This document shows positions 8,602 through 16,444 of a DNA stretch of 64,000 nucleotides, one piece after another. The stretch is taken from assembly GCF_003075455.1 (NCBI RefSeq), contig NZ_QDAE01000001.1, positions 62,001 to 126,000 of the forward strand, written 5' to 3'. Numbering within the stretch: position 1 is the stretch's first letter; the number at the start of each line of letters is the position of its first letter. A model generated the notes under the pieces. The model had not been told where the DNA came from and did not search any database. It worked only from the letters and a program-made list of their open reading frames with translations. The DNA is from Arthrobacter sp. Bz4 (lineage in GTDB: Bacteria; Actinomycetota; Actinomycetes; Actinomycetales; Micrococcaceae). A program made the position numbers and the translations under genes.

Positions 8602-9834
8602 ATGAGCGAGAACGTACCCCTGCTTACCCGTGCCCGCGCCCTCGACGCCGCGGACCCCCTGTCCAGTTACCGGTCCAGGTTCGAGGGTCATGACGATCCC
8701 GACGTTGTTGCCTATCTGGACGGCAACTCGCTGGGCCGGCCACTGACTGACACGCTGGGACGGCTTGAGTCCTTTGTCCGCGAGCAGTGGGCAGGCAGGC
8801 TCATCCGGGGCTGGGATGAAGGCTGGCTGGACCTGCCGGAGCAGGTAGGTGACCTGATTGGGCGGGTGGCGATTGGTGCCGCGGCAGGCCAGTGCACGGT
8901 CGCCGATTCGACCAGTGTGTTGCTGTACAAACTTGCCCGTGCAGCGGTCGCCGCCCGGCCCGGACGCACCGAGATCGTCATTGACCGGGACAATTTTCCC
9001 ACTGACCGTTTCATCATGGAGGGTATCGCCGCCGAGCGGGGACTCCAGCTGCGCTGGGTGGAACTCCAGTACGACGGCGGTGCTACCCCCGCCGACGTCG
9101 CGGCAGCCGTCGGCCCACAAACAGCGTTGGTGGTACTCAGCCACGTCGCTTACCGCTCAGGGCACCTGGCCGACGTCCCCGCGATCACCGAGGTGGTGCA
9201 CGACGCCGGCGCACTGGTCCTGTGGGATTTGAGCCACTCCGTCGGCTCGGTGCCCGCCGAGCTGGACCGATGGAACGTGGACTATGCAACGGGGTGCAGC
9301 TACAAGTACCTCAACGGCGGTCCCGGCGCTCCAGCCTGGGCTTATGTGGCCCAGCGGCATCTGGAGGATTTTCAGCAGCCGATCCAGGGGTGGCTCGGCA
9401 GCGCCGACCCCTTTGGCATGGGCTCGGACTTCGAACCCGCCCCGGGGATCAGGCGGATCATCTCGGGCACCCCGCCCATCATCGGAATGCTGGCAATGCA
9501 GGACATGCTCGGACTGATTGCCGAGGTGGGCATGGACGCAGTCCGCGCCAAATCCGTGTCGCTGACCTCGTTTGCGGTGGAAGCGGTGGACGCGCTGATG
9601 GGGGAGCACGGCGTCGTCGTCACCTCTCCGCGCGACCCGGGACAGCGCGGGAGCCACATCACCATCGACCACCCCGGCTTCAAGGACCTGATCCCCGAGC
9701 TGTGGGCGAAGGGGGTCATCCCGGACTACCGCAACCCCGCGGGTATCCGGCTGGGACTCTCGCCGCTGTCGACGTCGTTCGAGGAGACCTACCTCGGAAT
9801 CCAGCGGATCGCCGAAAGCCTGCCTCCCGCCTAA
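8602..9834 (+). CDS. kynU: Kynureninase
   Basis: PLP enzyme that cleaves kynurenine to anthranilate and alanine in tryptophan degradation. The 410-aa length is typical. YLDGNSLGRP opens the fold, ADSTSVLLYKL binds the cofactor phosphate, WDLSHSVGS contains the PLP-nitrogen Asp and K235 in GCSYKYLNGG is the Schiff-base lysine. GTG at 8596 is an alternative start, but TAAACT exactly 6 bases before ATG 8602 favours a leaderless start there. No tryptophan dioxygenase or formamidase gene is adjacent, so it stands as a single-gene unit between two unrelated blocks. Confidence 0.93.
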   Translation: MSENVPLLTRARALDAADPLSSYRSRFEGHDDPDVVAYLDGNSLGRPLTDTLGRLESFVREQWAGRLIRGWDEGWLDLPEQVGDLIGRVAIGAAAGQCTVADSTSVLLYKLARAAVAARPGRTEIVIDRDNFPTDRFIMEGIAAERGLQLRWVELQYDGGATPADVAAAVGPQTALVVLSHVAYRSGHLADVPAITEVVHDAGALVLWDLSHSVGSVPAELDRWNVDYATGCSYKYLNGGPGAPAWAYVAQRHLEDFQQPIQGWLGSADPFGMGSDFEPAPGIRRIISGTPPIIGMLAMQDMLGLIAEVGMDAVRAKSVSLTSFAVEAVDALMGEHGVVVTSPRDPGQRGSHITIDHPGFKDLIPELWAKGVIPDYRNPAGIRLGLSPLSTSFEETYLGIQRIAESLPPA

Positions 9835-9883
9835 ACCCCGGCGAAGAAGCTGACTTCTCGGCATTCCGTCCCGGCTTCACCCA

Positions 9884-9947
9884 GAAGCGGCCGCCGCAGC
9901 AAGGTTTGCCGGGTGCAAGCGGCGGTTCTGAGCCTATCGGCCGCTTC
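9884..9947. terminator. Inverted repeat between convergent kynU and DUF4193 genes
   Basis: GAAGCGGCCG (9884-9893) pairs exactly with CGGCCGCTTC (9938-9947). An inner CCGCCGC/GCGGCGG pair gives a second possible stem. Its place between two convergent stops fits a bidirectional terminator. Confidence 0.5.
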
Positions 9948-9955
9948 GTTGTCGG

Positions 9956-10258
9956 CTAACCCTCACACTCGGCGCAGTACTTGTCGCCGTTCTTCTCGCG
10001 TGCGAGCTGTGTGCGGTGCTTCACCAGGAAGCAGGACATGCAGGTGAATTCGTCTTCCCGTTCGGGGATCACCGAAATAAGGAGTTCTTCCTCAAGGACG
10101 GCACCTGGAAGATCGAAGCCCTCAGCGGTGTCGCTTTCATCGGTGTCGATCGTGGACGACTGGGTGGTGGCGCTGCGTTGAGCCTGAATCGCCTCAAGCG
10201 ATTCATTGACAGGCTGGTCTTCGGGCCTGACGCGTGGTTCGTCGTAGTCAGTTGCCAT
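9956..10258 (-). CDS. DUF4193 family protein
   Basis: A 100-aa protein of a family known in Actinobacteria but without assigned function. The N-terminal half is acidic and Ser/Thr-rich. The C-terminal third has CMSCFLV and CAEC, four cysteines spaced as a zinc ribbon. No membrane segment is visible. It starts opposite the histidine phosphatase gene with more than 300 bases between them, so it has its own promoter. GGAG occurs upstream on the reverse strand but rather far from the ATG. A nucleic-acid or RNA-polymerase-binding role is guesswork. Confidence 0.82.
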   Translation of the reverse strand: MATDYDEPRVRPEDQPVNESLEAIQAQRSATTQSSTIDTDESDTAEGFDLPGAVLEEELLISVIPEREDEFTCMSCFLVKHRTQLAREKNGDKYCAECEG

Positions 10259-10492
10259 GCGGGCGGTGCTTCTCCTTCAGTTGTGTGATCAATCAGAGTA
10301 CAGGGAGCGCCAGCGGAAAGTGGCGGCTTACGCTAACAGCGTGTGGGATACAGATTAAGTTCCCCGATTGTCAAGGGACAAGGTAGCAGGGACGACACTC
10401 AGTAGCGCAATCGCGCGGCTGATCGGGCCGGACGCACCCGGTTGGGCCCACCTCACCCGGTCGGTCCGCCTCACCCCTACCTTCCCGCAGCA

Positions 10493-10550
10493 ACTGCCGT
10501 CCGGCACAGAACCGCCGGAAGAAACCGGCAAGGCTGTGCCGGACGGCAGT
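10493..10550. repeat. 58-bp two-tier palindrome
   Basis: ACTGCCGTCCGGCACAG (10493-10509) is the exact reverse complement of 10534-10550. Inside it GCCGG (10514-10518) pairs with CCGGC (10525-10529) around loop AAGAAA, leaving a symmetric 4 x 4 internal loop. It lies 43 bases upstream of the phosphatase start. Confidence 0.85.
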
Positions 10551-10580
10551 TTCCGGGCCGGGATGCACCACCGGGTTCGT

Positions 10581-10586
10581 TACTCT
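10581..10586 (+). promoter_or_regulatory. -10 box of the histidine phosphatase gene (leaderless)
   Basis: TACTCT lies exactly 6 bases before ATG 10593, with no ribosome binding site. Confidence 0.55.
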
Positions 10587-10592
10587 AAAGAG

Positions 10593-11300
10593 ATGGCCAC
10601 AGTTATCCTCGTGCGGCACGGCCGCACCACAGCGAATGCCGCCGGACTCCTCGCCGGGCGGACCGTCGGCGTGAACCTGGACCAGGTCGGACGTGACCAG
10701 GCAGCCCTGACGGGTGACCGTCTGGCGGCCGTCCCGGTCGTCGGCGTGGTATCCAGCCCACTCGAGCGGTGTCAGCAGACCGCCCAGTTCATCCTCGATC
10801 GTCAACTAGGCAACCCGCTCACTCCCATCGACCCCGATCTGACCGAATGTGATTACGGCCAATGGCAGGGACGCACCCTCAGCGACCTTGCGACCGAAGA
10901 CCTGTGGACCGTTGTGCAAGCCCAGCCGTCAGCGGTGACCTTTCCCGGCGGTGAATCCATGGCAGCAATGCAGGCCCGGTCCGTAGCCGCGATTCGCCGC
11001 CACGATGCGGCCTTCGAGGCCGAGCACGGGGCAGGTGCGGTGTGGGTGGCGGTGAGCCACGGTGACATCATCAAGTCGATCCTCGCTGACGCACTCGGGA
11101 TGCACCTGGACCTGTTCCAGCGCATCAATGTGGGGCCGGCCTCCGTATCGATTGTGCGGTACGGCACAAGCCGGCCGAGCGTCTATGCCACCAACACCGA
11201 TGCCGGGGATCTGTCCTGGTTGTCGACAACGGTCCACGCGGCTGATGCACCGGTCGGCGGCGGCGCGGGACCGCAGCCCCCACGAACCTCAATCACCTAA
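10593..11300 (+). CDS. Histidine phosphatase family protein (phosphoglycerate-mutase-like)
   Basis: A 235-aa protein with the RHG motif at the start (VILVRHGRTTANAAG), acid residue ECDYGQWQG and second catalytic His in WVAVSHGD, so it is a phosphohistidine phosphatase or mutase of the branch-1 superfamily. The C-terminal tail of about 40 residues is Gly/Pro-rich. ATG 10593 is set by the RHG motif position and the -10 box. The order histidine phosphatase, DUF3090, SCO1664-family, then mshC further on is conserved in many Actinobacteria. A link to mycothiol or inositol phosphate metabolism is only contextual; the substrate is unknown. Confidence 0.85.
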   Translation: MATVILVRHGRTTANAAGLLAGRTVGVNLDQVGRDQAALTGDRLAAVPVVGVVSSPLERCQQTAQFILDRQLGNPLTPIDPDLTECDYGQWQGRTLSDLATEDLWTVVQAQPSAVTFPGGESMAAMQARSVAAIRRHDAAFEAEHGAGAVWVAVSHGDIIKSILADALGMHLDLFQRINVGPASVSIVRYGTSRPSVYATNTDAGDLSWLSTTVHAADAPVGGGAGPQPPRTSIT

Positions 11301-11303
11301 AAT
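11298..11303 (+). promoter_or_regulatory. -10 box of the DUF3090 gene (leaderless)
   Basis: TAAAAT overlaps the phosphatase stop codon and lies exactly 6 bases before ATG 11310. The DUF3090 gene therefore probably has its own leaderless transcript. Confidence 0.6.
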
Positions 11304-11309
11304 AGCTGT

Positions 11310-11876
11310 ATGCCTACTAAAGTTCATGAGTTCACCTGGCCTGATCGAGTTGTTGTCGGAACGATCGGCGCTCCGGGGTCGCGCACGTTCTATCTCCAGG
11401 TACGTGCCGGGGCGCAGATCGTCAGCATCGCCCTGGAAAAGCAGCAGTCGGCCCAGCTTGCCGAGAAGATTGACGAGATTCTCGACCAGCTCATCACCCT
11501 GGAGGGCAACCCGTTCAGCATTCCTGCGAGCACTCCCATTGAACTGGTCGACAATGACCAGCTCGAACCCGTGGAAGAGCAGTTCCGCACCGGGGCCCTG
11601 ACTCTCGGTTGGGACCCATCGACAGTTCAGCTGGTCATCGAGGCCTACCCGATCACCGAGATTGATACTGAGGACGACGGCGACGCCGTTGATGAGTCGA
11701 TCGGTGCAGAAGGGGTCGAGGTGTCCGAAATGCTACTGGTCCGGATGCCGGTCGGTACCGCCCGCGCATTCGCGAAACGCACCCGCGAGATTGTCGACGC
11801 TGGCCGCCCCACCTGCCCACTGTGCGGGGAACCGGTCGACATCGATGGGCACACCTGCACCCCTCCTGAGGCCTGA
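11310..11876 (+). CDS. DUF3090 family protein
   Basis: A 188-aa protein. The opening HEFTWPDRVVVGTIGAPG and the middle TFYLQVRAG are characteristic of DUF3090. The C-terminus has a CPLCGEP...HTC cluster that could bind zinc. The function is unknown; the family is confined to Actinobacteria and nearly always sits beside the SCO1664-type gene, as here, where the stop overlaps the next ATG by one base (TGATG). The coupling implies equal expression of the two proteins and possibly a complex, which is inference. Confidence 0.9.
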   Translation: MPTKVHEFTWPDRVVVGTIGAPGSRTFYLQVRAGAQIVSIALEKQQSAQLAEKIDEILDQLITLEGNPFSIPASTPIELVDNDQLEPVEEQFRTGALTLGWDPSTVQLVIEAYPITEIDTEDDGDAVDESIGAEGVEVSEMLLVRMPVGTARAFAKRTREIVDAGRPTCPLCGEPVDIDGHTCTPPEA

Positions 11877-12643
11877 TGCCGACGCCTGACCTTGCGACGG
11901 CCGAGCTGACGCTTACCGGTCGCATCACGACAGCGTCGAACGCCACGTTCCTGGGCAGTATCGGCACCGAGGCGGTCGTCTATAAACCCATCGCGGGGGA
12001 GCATCCGCTCTGGGATTTTCCCGGCGGAACCCTCGCACACCGGGAGGTCGCCGCGTACCTGGTCTCGCAGTCGTTCGGCTGGAACGTCGTGCCCTTCACC
12101 TGGCTGCGTGAGGGTCCGCTGGGCAAAGGAATGGTGCAACTCTGGCAGGAGCAGGACCCGGAGCAGAACCCCGTGGACCTCGTCCCCTCCCACCGGGTGC
12201 CCGAGACTGGCTGGAAGCAGGTGTTGAAGGGTCAGGACGAAAACGGTCGGATGGTCGCCCTCCTTCACGAGGACACGCCGGCATTGCGGCGGATGGCAGT
12301 GTTCGACGTCGTCGTCAACAACGCCGACCGCAAAGGTGACCACATACTCGCGATGGGCGACGGACACCGGCACGGGGTCGACCATGGGCTCACCTTCCAC
12401 AGCGACCACAAGCTGCGCACGGTGCTGTGGGGATGGCTGGGCGACCCCCTGACCGCGGATGAGCTCGACGGTATTGACCGTGTCAGTGTGGGGCTGACCG
12501 GTGACCTTGGGGGCGCCCTGGCGGACCTGCTCAGCGCGGAGGAAATCGCTTCGCTGGCCGCACGCTGCGACAAGCTGCGGGCGGACGGGCGTTTTCCGGC
12601 GCCGAGCGGTGAGATGTCGGCGGTACCCTGGCCGCTGTTTTAG
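11876..12643 (+). CDS. SCO1664 family protein (phosphatidylinositol-kinase-like fold)
   Basis: A 255-aa protein of the SCO1664 family, distantly related to PI3/PI4 kinases. It shows VYKPIAGEHPLWDFPGG near the N-terminus (ATP-lysine region in kinase terms), the central VVNNADRKGDHIL (equivalent to a catalytic loop) and GVDHGLTFH (equivalent to the metal-binding DFG-like segment). It is coupled to DUF3090 by a one-base overlap. In related genomes mshC often follows directly; here mshC lies 11 kb downstream, after ArfB, the tRNA-Leu island and other genes. The substrate is unknown. Confidence 0.85.
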   Translation: MPTPDLATAELTLTGRITTASNATFLGSIGTEAVVYKPIAGEHPLWDFPGGTLAHREVAAYLVSQSFGWNVVPFTWLREGPLGKGMVQLWQEQDPEQNPVDLVPSHRVPETGWKQVLKGQDENGRMVALLHEDTPALRRMAVFDVVVNNADRKGDHILAMGDGHRHGVDHGLTFHSDHKLRTVLWGWLGDPLTADELDGIDRVSVGLTGDLGGALADLLSAEEIASLAARCDKLRADGRFPAPSGEMSAVPWPLF

Positions 12644-12655
12644 GGATGTGCCGCG

Positions 12656-13078
12656 ATGGATCTTGAGGTGTCAGCGAAGCTCGTCATTCCCGAGCGGGAA
12701 CTCGGCTGGCGCTTTTCCAGATCATCCGGGCCGGGCGGGCAGCACGTGAATACCTCCGACAGCCGGGTCGAGTTGTTCTGGAATATTGCGGACTCGACGG
12801 TCCTCTCCGACGAGCAGCGCATGATGCTCCTGCACCGACTCAGCCGCCACATCGTTGCCGGAACGGTCACTGTCGCCGCCTCCGAGCAGCGTTCTCAGCT
12901 GCGCAACCGCGACACGGCGCTGCGCAAACTCGCCGATCTGGTCACCGGGGGACTGGCCCCCGACCCGAAACCACGGCGTCCGACCAGGCCCACGCGCGGC
13001 TCCGCCCGGCGGCATCTCGCCGCGAAGCAACAGCGGTCGGCCACGAAACGAAACCGGCAGCGCCCGACCGCCGACTAG
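12656..13078 (+). CDS. arfB: Peptidyl-tRNA hydrolase ArfB (ribosome rescue)
   Basis: Small release-factor-like protein of 140 aa that frees peptides from stalled ribosomes. SSGPGGQHVNTSDSRVEL holds the GGQ catalytic motif at residues 25-27. There is no stop-codon-reading domain, and the C-terminus is strongly basic (RPTRPTRGSARR, ATKRNRQR), as required for insertion into the mRNA channel. Length and architecture match ArfB (YaeJ) and not RF1/RF2. It starts 12 bases after the SCO1664-family gene and may be co-transcribed with it. Confidence 0.92.
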   Translation: MDLEVSAKLVIPERELGWRFSRSSGPGGQHVNTSDSRVELFWNIADSTVLSDEQRMMLLHRLSRHIVAGTVTVAASEQRSQLRNRDTALRKLADLVTGGLAPDPKPRRPTRPTRGSARRHLAAKQQRSATKRNRQRPTAD

Positions 13079-13268
13079 GGCGGTGGTGGCCCCTGGCTGG
13101 TCGTTGCCCTGGAACCCTCGTCCGCGCGAGGTCCCGGTCAGCCGACGCTGCGCAGGTGCGTGCTAGTAACTGGATCAACCTGGTTCATGAACCCCTGGCC
13201 CGCGGCGGAGGGAGTCGACCACAGCCGTATAGTGGACCCACCGATTGCATCACTTCCTGGGGGAACAA

Positions 13269-13751
13269 ATGACTGCACCTACTCCGGCCCTAGCTGTGCC
13301 CGACCCGCCGCTCTTTCTGCCGCACTACGGGGCATCACCGAGGGTTGCAGTGCAGCGCTTCTTCAAAAAGTACGCCACGACATCGGGGCGGGCCAGCCGC
13401 AGCGAATTTTGGTGGTGGGTTCTCGTCTCAGGAATTGTGTGCAGCCTCCTGAACCTATTGATGACCTCTGGCGGCCGTGTTTATCCATCATTCGGGCACC
13501 TCACTGCCGAACCAGTTGTTGCCATCGGGTACGCGTTATTCCTGCTCTGGATAGTGGCCACAGCCATCCCAAGCATTGCCTTGGGTGTCCGTCGACTTCA
13601 CGACGCCAACGAAAGTGGATGGCTACTATTGACAGTCGCAATACCGGTTGTTGGTCAGCTGGTGCTGCTCTTTCTGCTGATCCTCGGCCCGAACGCGGAA
13701 GGTCGTCGGTACGATGAGCAACCTTCAGATGATGGAGCGATCCGCTCCTAG
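13269..13751 (+). CDS. DUF805 family membrane protein
   Basis: A 160-aa membrane protein. The family hallmark appears as FKKYATTSGRASRSEFWWW followed by a hydrophobic segment, then two more hydrophobic stretches (VAIGYALFLLWIVATAIPS and the GWLLLTVAIPVVGQL region) around SIALGVRRLHDANESGW, the other DUF805 signature. ATG 13269 follows TGGGGGAA, a usable ribosome binding site; a TATAGT -10 box lies at 13228. The function is not known. It sits at the left flank of the accessory patch and could be native or part of it. Confidence 0.87.
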   Translation: MTAPTPALAVPDPPLFLPHYGASPRVAVQRFFKKYATTSGRASRSEFWWWVLVSGIVCSLLNLLMTSGGRVYPSFGHLTAEPVVAIGYALFLLWIVATAIPSIALGVRRLHDANESGWLLLTVAIPVVGQLVLLFLLILGPNAEGRRYDEQPSDDGAIRS

Positions 13752-13812
13752 CCTGGCTTGAGCAGTTCTGCGTCCGCCTCGATGACACCCGCGGTGCCAG
13801 AAGGATGACGCG

Positions 13813-13983
13813 ATGCCCGAGTCGCAGCTACAGACTGAATACATGAACCCCACGGAGGTCGCTGTGCGTCTCTCGGTCATGCCCTCTGGTGTGCGGCAGC
13901 GGGGCACAGCGCCCAGCCATGTGACCAGTTCAGGGCCGGCAACCGTCTCCCGGGCTCTATCGCCGCTGCGACCAGCAACGTAG
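13813..13983 (+). CDS. Possible short ORF (56 aa), doubtful
   Basis: ATG 13813 to TAG 13983 is open and ends just before the next gene. Residues 11-19 (MNPTEVAVR) weakly resemble the opening of an excisionase-type helix-turn-helix, but the remainder is Ser/Pro-rich and unlike any domain I know. No clear ribosome binding site is seen. If real it may be a decayed DNA-binding gene of the adjacent element. Confidence 0.15.
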   Translation: MPESQLQTEYMNPTEVAVRLSVMPSGVRQRGTAPSHVTSSGPATVSRALSPLRPAT

Positions 13984-13989
13984 GGTCAG

Positions 13990-14444
13990 ATGATGAGGGA
14001 AAACACGACTCCACTGTCAGGTGCGTTCTTTAAGATGGTGCTCGCCGGCGGAATCATAGGAGCCGTAATTGTGCTCATCTTCGCTGTAGCGGGGTGGCTC
14101 AATCCGTCTCCGCTGGCAGTCACAGCTTCCATCTGGGCGCCAGTGTACGGGTTCTTCATGGGCTTGGTGGTGGCAGCTTCGGCAGCTGCGCCGGCCATCG
14201 GACTGCACGCCCTGGCTGCAGCCAAAGCCCCTAAGCTTCGTGCCGCGGCGGCGCCTTCGGCGGTGCGGCGGGACCGGTAGCAGCATTCAGCCTGGTCATG
14301 GGGGTGTCCTTGGCCGACTCACGTGTGGCGGCAATCTGGTGGATGCTACTACTACCGGTCGCGTCCCTTGCCGCTGTCTACTTCACGAGGCCGCTCCGGG
14401 AGCCGGAACAGCAAGGGGTCGCCCTAGATAGCTCAGAGCCCTAG
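13990..14444 (+). pseudogene. Small multi-helix membrane protein, frameshifted
   Basis: The first frame from ATG 13990 encodes 96 aa with two hydrophobic helices (MVLAGGIIGAVIVLIFAVAG and the VYGFFMGLVVAASAAAPAIG region) and then turns into Arg/Ala-rich sequence ending at 14280. From about 14245 another frame carries AAFSLVMGVSLADSR and a further helix (WWMLLLPVASLAAVYF) with a charged tail, ending at 14444. Read together with one base lost around 14240-14260, the two parts give a coherent 4-helix protein of about 150 aa. The family is not recognised. It is either a broken gene or a base-calling error in the GGCGGC-rich stretch. Confidence 0.5.
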
Positions 14445-14808
14445 GCAGCCCCAACGCTATTCCCCGGCGCTCTGGAGAATGAATCCGGCGACGGCGAAAT
14501 CCTCGGGCAACATCACCGCTGTGGCCATTATTTGACGGATGCTTTGCCCGTCCTAAGCGGCGCCACCTTGGACCAGCTGCATGACCCGCCTGTTTAAGCG
14601 GGTAGGGCATCGAATGCCGTTGTGAGTGTGGGTGTGTCGACCTTGAGATGGACTGCTGCAGACATGTACATGGTCGAGACGCCCAGGGATTCCGCGGGCA
14701 CGTCTGACCACTGCTTGACCTGAAGGGATACTGTTGAGCGAAATCGGGTGATGGGGGATCACAACGGGACGACCGACACACGCCGCGACCTCGATCATAG
14801 CGGCACTC
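14445..14808. other. 364 bp without a credible gene
   Basis: No ORF with protein-like composition on either strand. CCCGC(8)GCGGG around 14584 can form a short hairpin. The stretch lies inside the accessory patch and probably holds decayed sequence. Confidence 0.5.
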
Positions 14809-15174
14809 ATGCTGAGCTCCTGCGGAGTAGGCCAAGCTTTTACCGATGCCGTTGGTGAGGAATCGCTGGACACAGCGGAGGTAGTCGCCTCGGCTTCGGC
14901 GGCTGCTGACCTCCAGGCGGAGCCTCTTGATCTGGGGCTTGACCCGACGGCGGTGATTATTGCAGGTGAAGGCGATGCCGGGACGCTCAACCGGATCGGG
15001 TGGGAGGGCACCGAGCTTCCTGTTGGTGAGTACACTGCCCACCTCCAGTGTCGTGGCACGAAGGATGTCACTTTTACCTACCATCCCGTTGATAGTGGGG
15101 GTGTGCTGCAAAACTTCAGTTGCGGCGCCCCACAACAAATCAAGGTCTCAACGCTCTGGCTGACGTTGGGCTAG
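14752..15174 (+). pseudogene. Lipoprotein gene lacking a start and truncated at the 3' end
   Basis: The open frame begins after a stop at 14749 and reads a basic start, hydrophobic SIIAALML and lipobox LSSC, a typical lipoprotein signal, but it contains no ATG, GTG or TTG before the hydrophobic core; the first ATG (14809) cuts the core in half. The body has GEYTAHLQCRGTKDVTFTY and a second Cys near the end, suggesting a small disulfide-bonded extracellular domain. From about 15140 the frame runs into sequence that belongs to a different gene. It therefore looks broken at both ends. The identity is unknown. Confidence 0.45.
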
Positions 15175-15470
15175 AGCCGCGCCGTCATTACTTCGTGGTC
15201 CTCGATGAGCTGTGGCGGGCGCTGCGGGCCGGTAAAGGCATGGTGGACCGGGTTGACGCGCTAACCCGGCTGAACCGCTCTGTCGGTGTGGGTCAGGTGA
15301 TGATCTCGCACACGATGAGTGACCTGCTGGCTCTGCCTGCGGAAGAAGATCGAATGAAGGCGCAAGGGTTTGTGGAGCGCTCGGGCATGGTCATCTGTGG
15401 TGGCCTACCGGCCTCTGAAATGGCGTTGCTGACCAAAGCGATTCCGCTCTCCCGGCAGGAGGAAACGTGA
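15145..15470 (+). pseudogene. Fragment of a conjugation ATPase (VirB4/TraE-like)
   Basis: About 105 residues from the C-terminal third of a large conjugative-transfer ATPase: YFVVLDELWRALRAG contains the Walker B acid residues and VGQVMISHTMSDLLALP the sensor region, followed by ERSGMVICGGLPASEM. The Walker A part and the last part of the protein are missing. The frame opens directly out of the truncated lipoprotein sequence and ends where the next fragment begins. This is direct evidence that an integrative conjugative element or plasmid once sat here. The family assignment rests on remembered actinobacterial conjugation proteins. Confidence 0.65.
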
Positions 15471-15975
15471 ACCTGAGGAAGAGACGGCCACCGCATGGAA
15501 AGACATTGACCCCTCAGCTCAGGAAGCCGCCGAGCGTATCCGCCGCGAAGTGCAGGGACGCTACGGCGTGGACGTGAACAGCCCCGGAGCGGACCCGAAC
15601 GCAGTCAGCGAAGCACTAGCCCGCGCAGAACGGGACAGGGCCGAAGCAGACCGGCAGCGCACCGCCGGGAACAATGACGGCATAGAGGCAGGCGTGGTGA
15701 TGGGAGCTGCTGGCAGAGAGGACCGCAACCGAGCCGCAGAGGTCGAAGCCGAGAACGCCGCAGCGAAGCAAGCCGCCCCACTGTACGACAGCGAGGAACG
15801 CCGGCAAGCTTTCGCTTCATCACTGGACGGCAAAGCAGACGCCGAAACCATCAACGCCCGGATAGTGGCCGACCGTGACCAAGCCACACCACCCACCGAG
15901 GCAATCGCCGGGAAGCCAAGCAGAGCAAAAACAGTCAAGCGCGGCAACGCGGGCGTGGGAGCATCTGCGCCGTGA
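15433..15975 (+). pseudogene. Fragment of a plasmid/ICE mobilisation protein
   Basis: Open from 15433 without a good start; GTG 15550 is internal to the conserved part. It reads AWKDIDPSAQEAAERIR then RYGVDVNSPGADPNAV and a long Ala/Glu/Arg-rich helical region with ERDRAEADRQR. Such sequence is typical of the C-terminal tail of relaxase or transfer proteins in actinobacterial plasmids, but I cannot name the exact family. It overlaps the end of the ATPase fragment and the start of the DUF4913 fragment in other frames, as expected for deletion junctions. Confidence 0.45.
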
Positions 15976-16147
15976 CGGAAAAACGGGCATGAGCTCGTGG
16001 TGGCGTGAACACGCTGACCACCACATGCCGATCCTGCTCTCCACTGACGGGCCATTCAAAGGGTGCACACCGGAAAAGGGTCACAATCCACGGCTCGACC
16101 CGCTGCCCTGCGCACCTGCACCCGCCGGCTTATTCGTCAGCGCATGA
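15944..16147 (+). pseudogene. C-terminal fragment of a DUF4913 protein
   Basis: Reads ATRAWEHLRRDGKTGMSSWW, then a HADHHMPILLS block, DGPFKGCTPEKGH and a Pro-rich end, the C-terminal signature of DUF4913 proteins found on actinobacterial phages and conjugative elements. The N-terminal part is absent and the fragment is fused out of frame to the preceding mobilisation fragment. Confidence 0.6.
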
Positions 16148-16444
16148 CCCGCGAGCAGCAAAGAACACACCGCCGCCGCTCACTACTGTGAAGATCCTGG
16201 CAAGCAATAGGCATGGCGATTTTTGGCGAACTCCACCTTCCAGGTTCCCGTAAACTCGTGCAGCGGAGCGAAGCCGGAACCAAGAGAACTTTGCCATCCC
16301 CAAATAACGCAAGTATGTATAAACGGTGTTCGACCACACGTCAATACTCTGACGAAAAGATCGACGGTCAAGATTTAGAACATTAACCTGTGAATTATCA
16401 GATCAAGCACTCAAAAATGAGGGCACTGTTATGGGGAGAAAACT
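16148..16444. other. 297-bp spacer, visibly richer in A+T
   Basis: No gene seen. Base composition differs by eye from the surrounding high-GC genes, suggesting acquired DNA. It should hold the promoter of the secreted-protein gene, but I could not fix a -35/-10 pair with confidence. Confidence 0.4.

Larger units (their letters stand above)
10259..10592. other. 334-bp divergent intergenic region
   Basis: No gene is visible between DUF4193 and the histidine phosphatase. The region holds the large palindrome at 10493-10550 and the -10 box at 10581. An in-frame extension of the phosphatase ORF runs back to 10368 but is not protein-like. Confidence 0.6.

Noticed and set aside
10493-10550. CRISPR-like or insertion-sequence repeat
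   Set aside because: Only one palindrome, no spacer-repeat series and no transposase frame nearby.
14383-15138. 251-codon reverse frame in the accessory patch
   Set aside because: Arg/Cys/His-rich translation without any domain; the forward strand has the lipoprotein signal.
16430-16444. ATG 16430 as start of the secreted orphan
   Set aside because: It is in frame, but GGGGAGAA lies between it and TTG 16445, and the signal peptide begins properly at the TTG.
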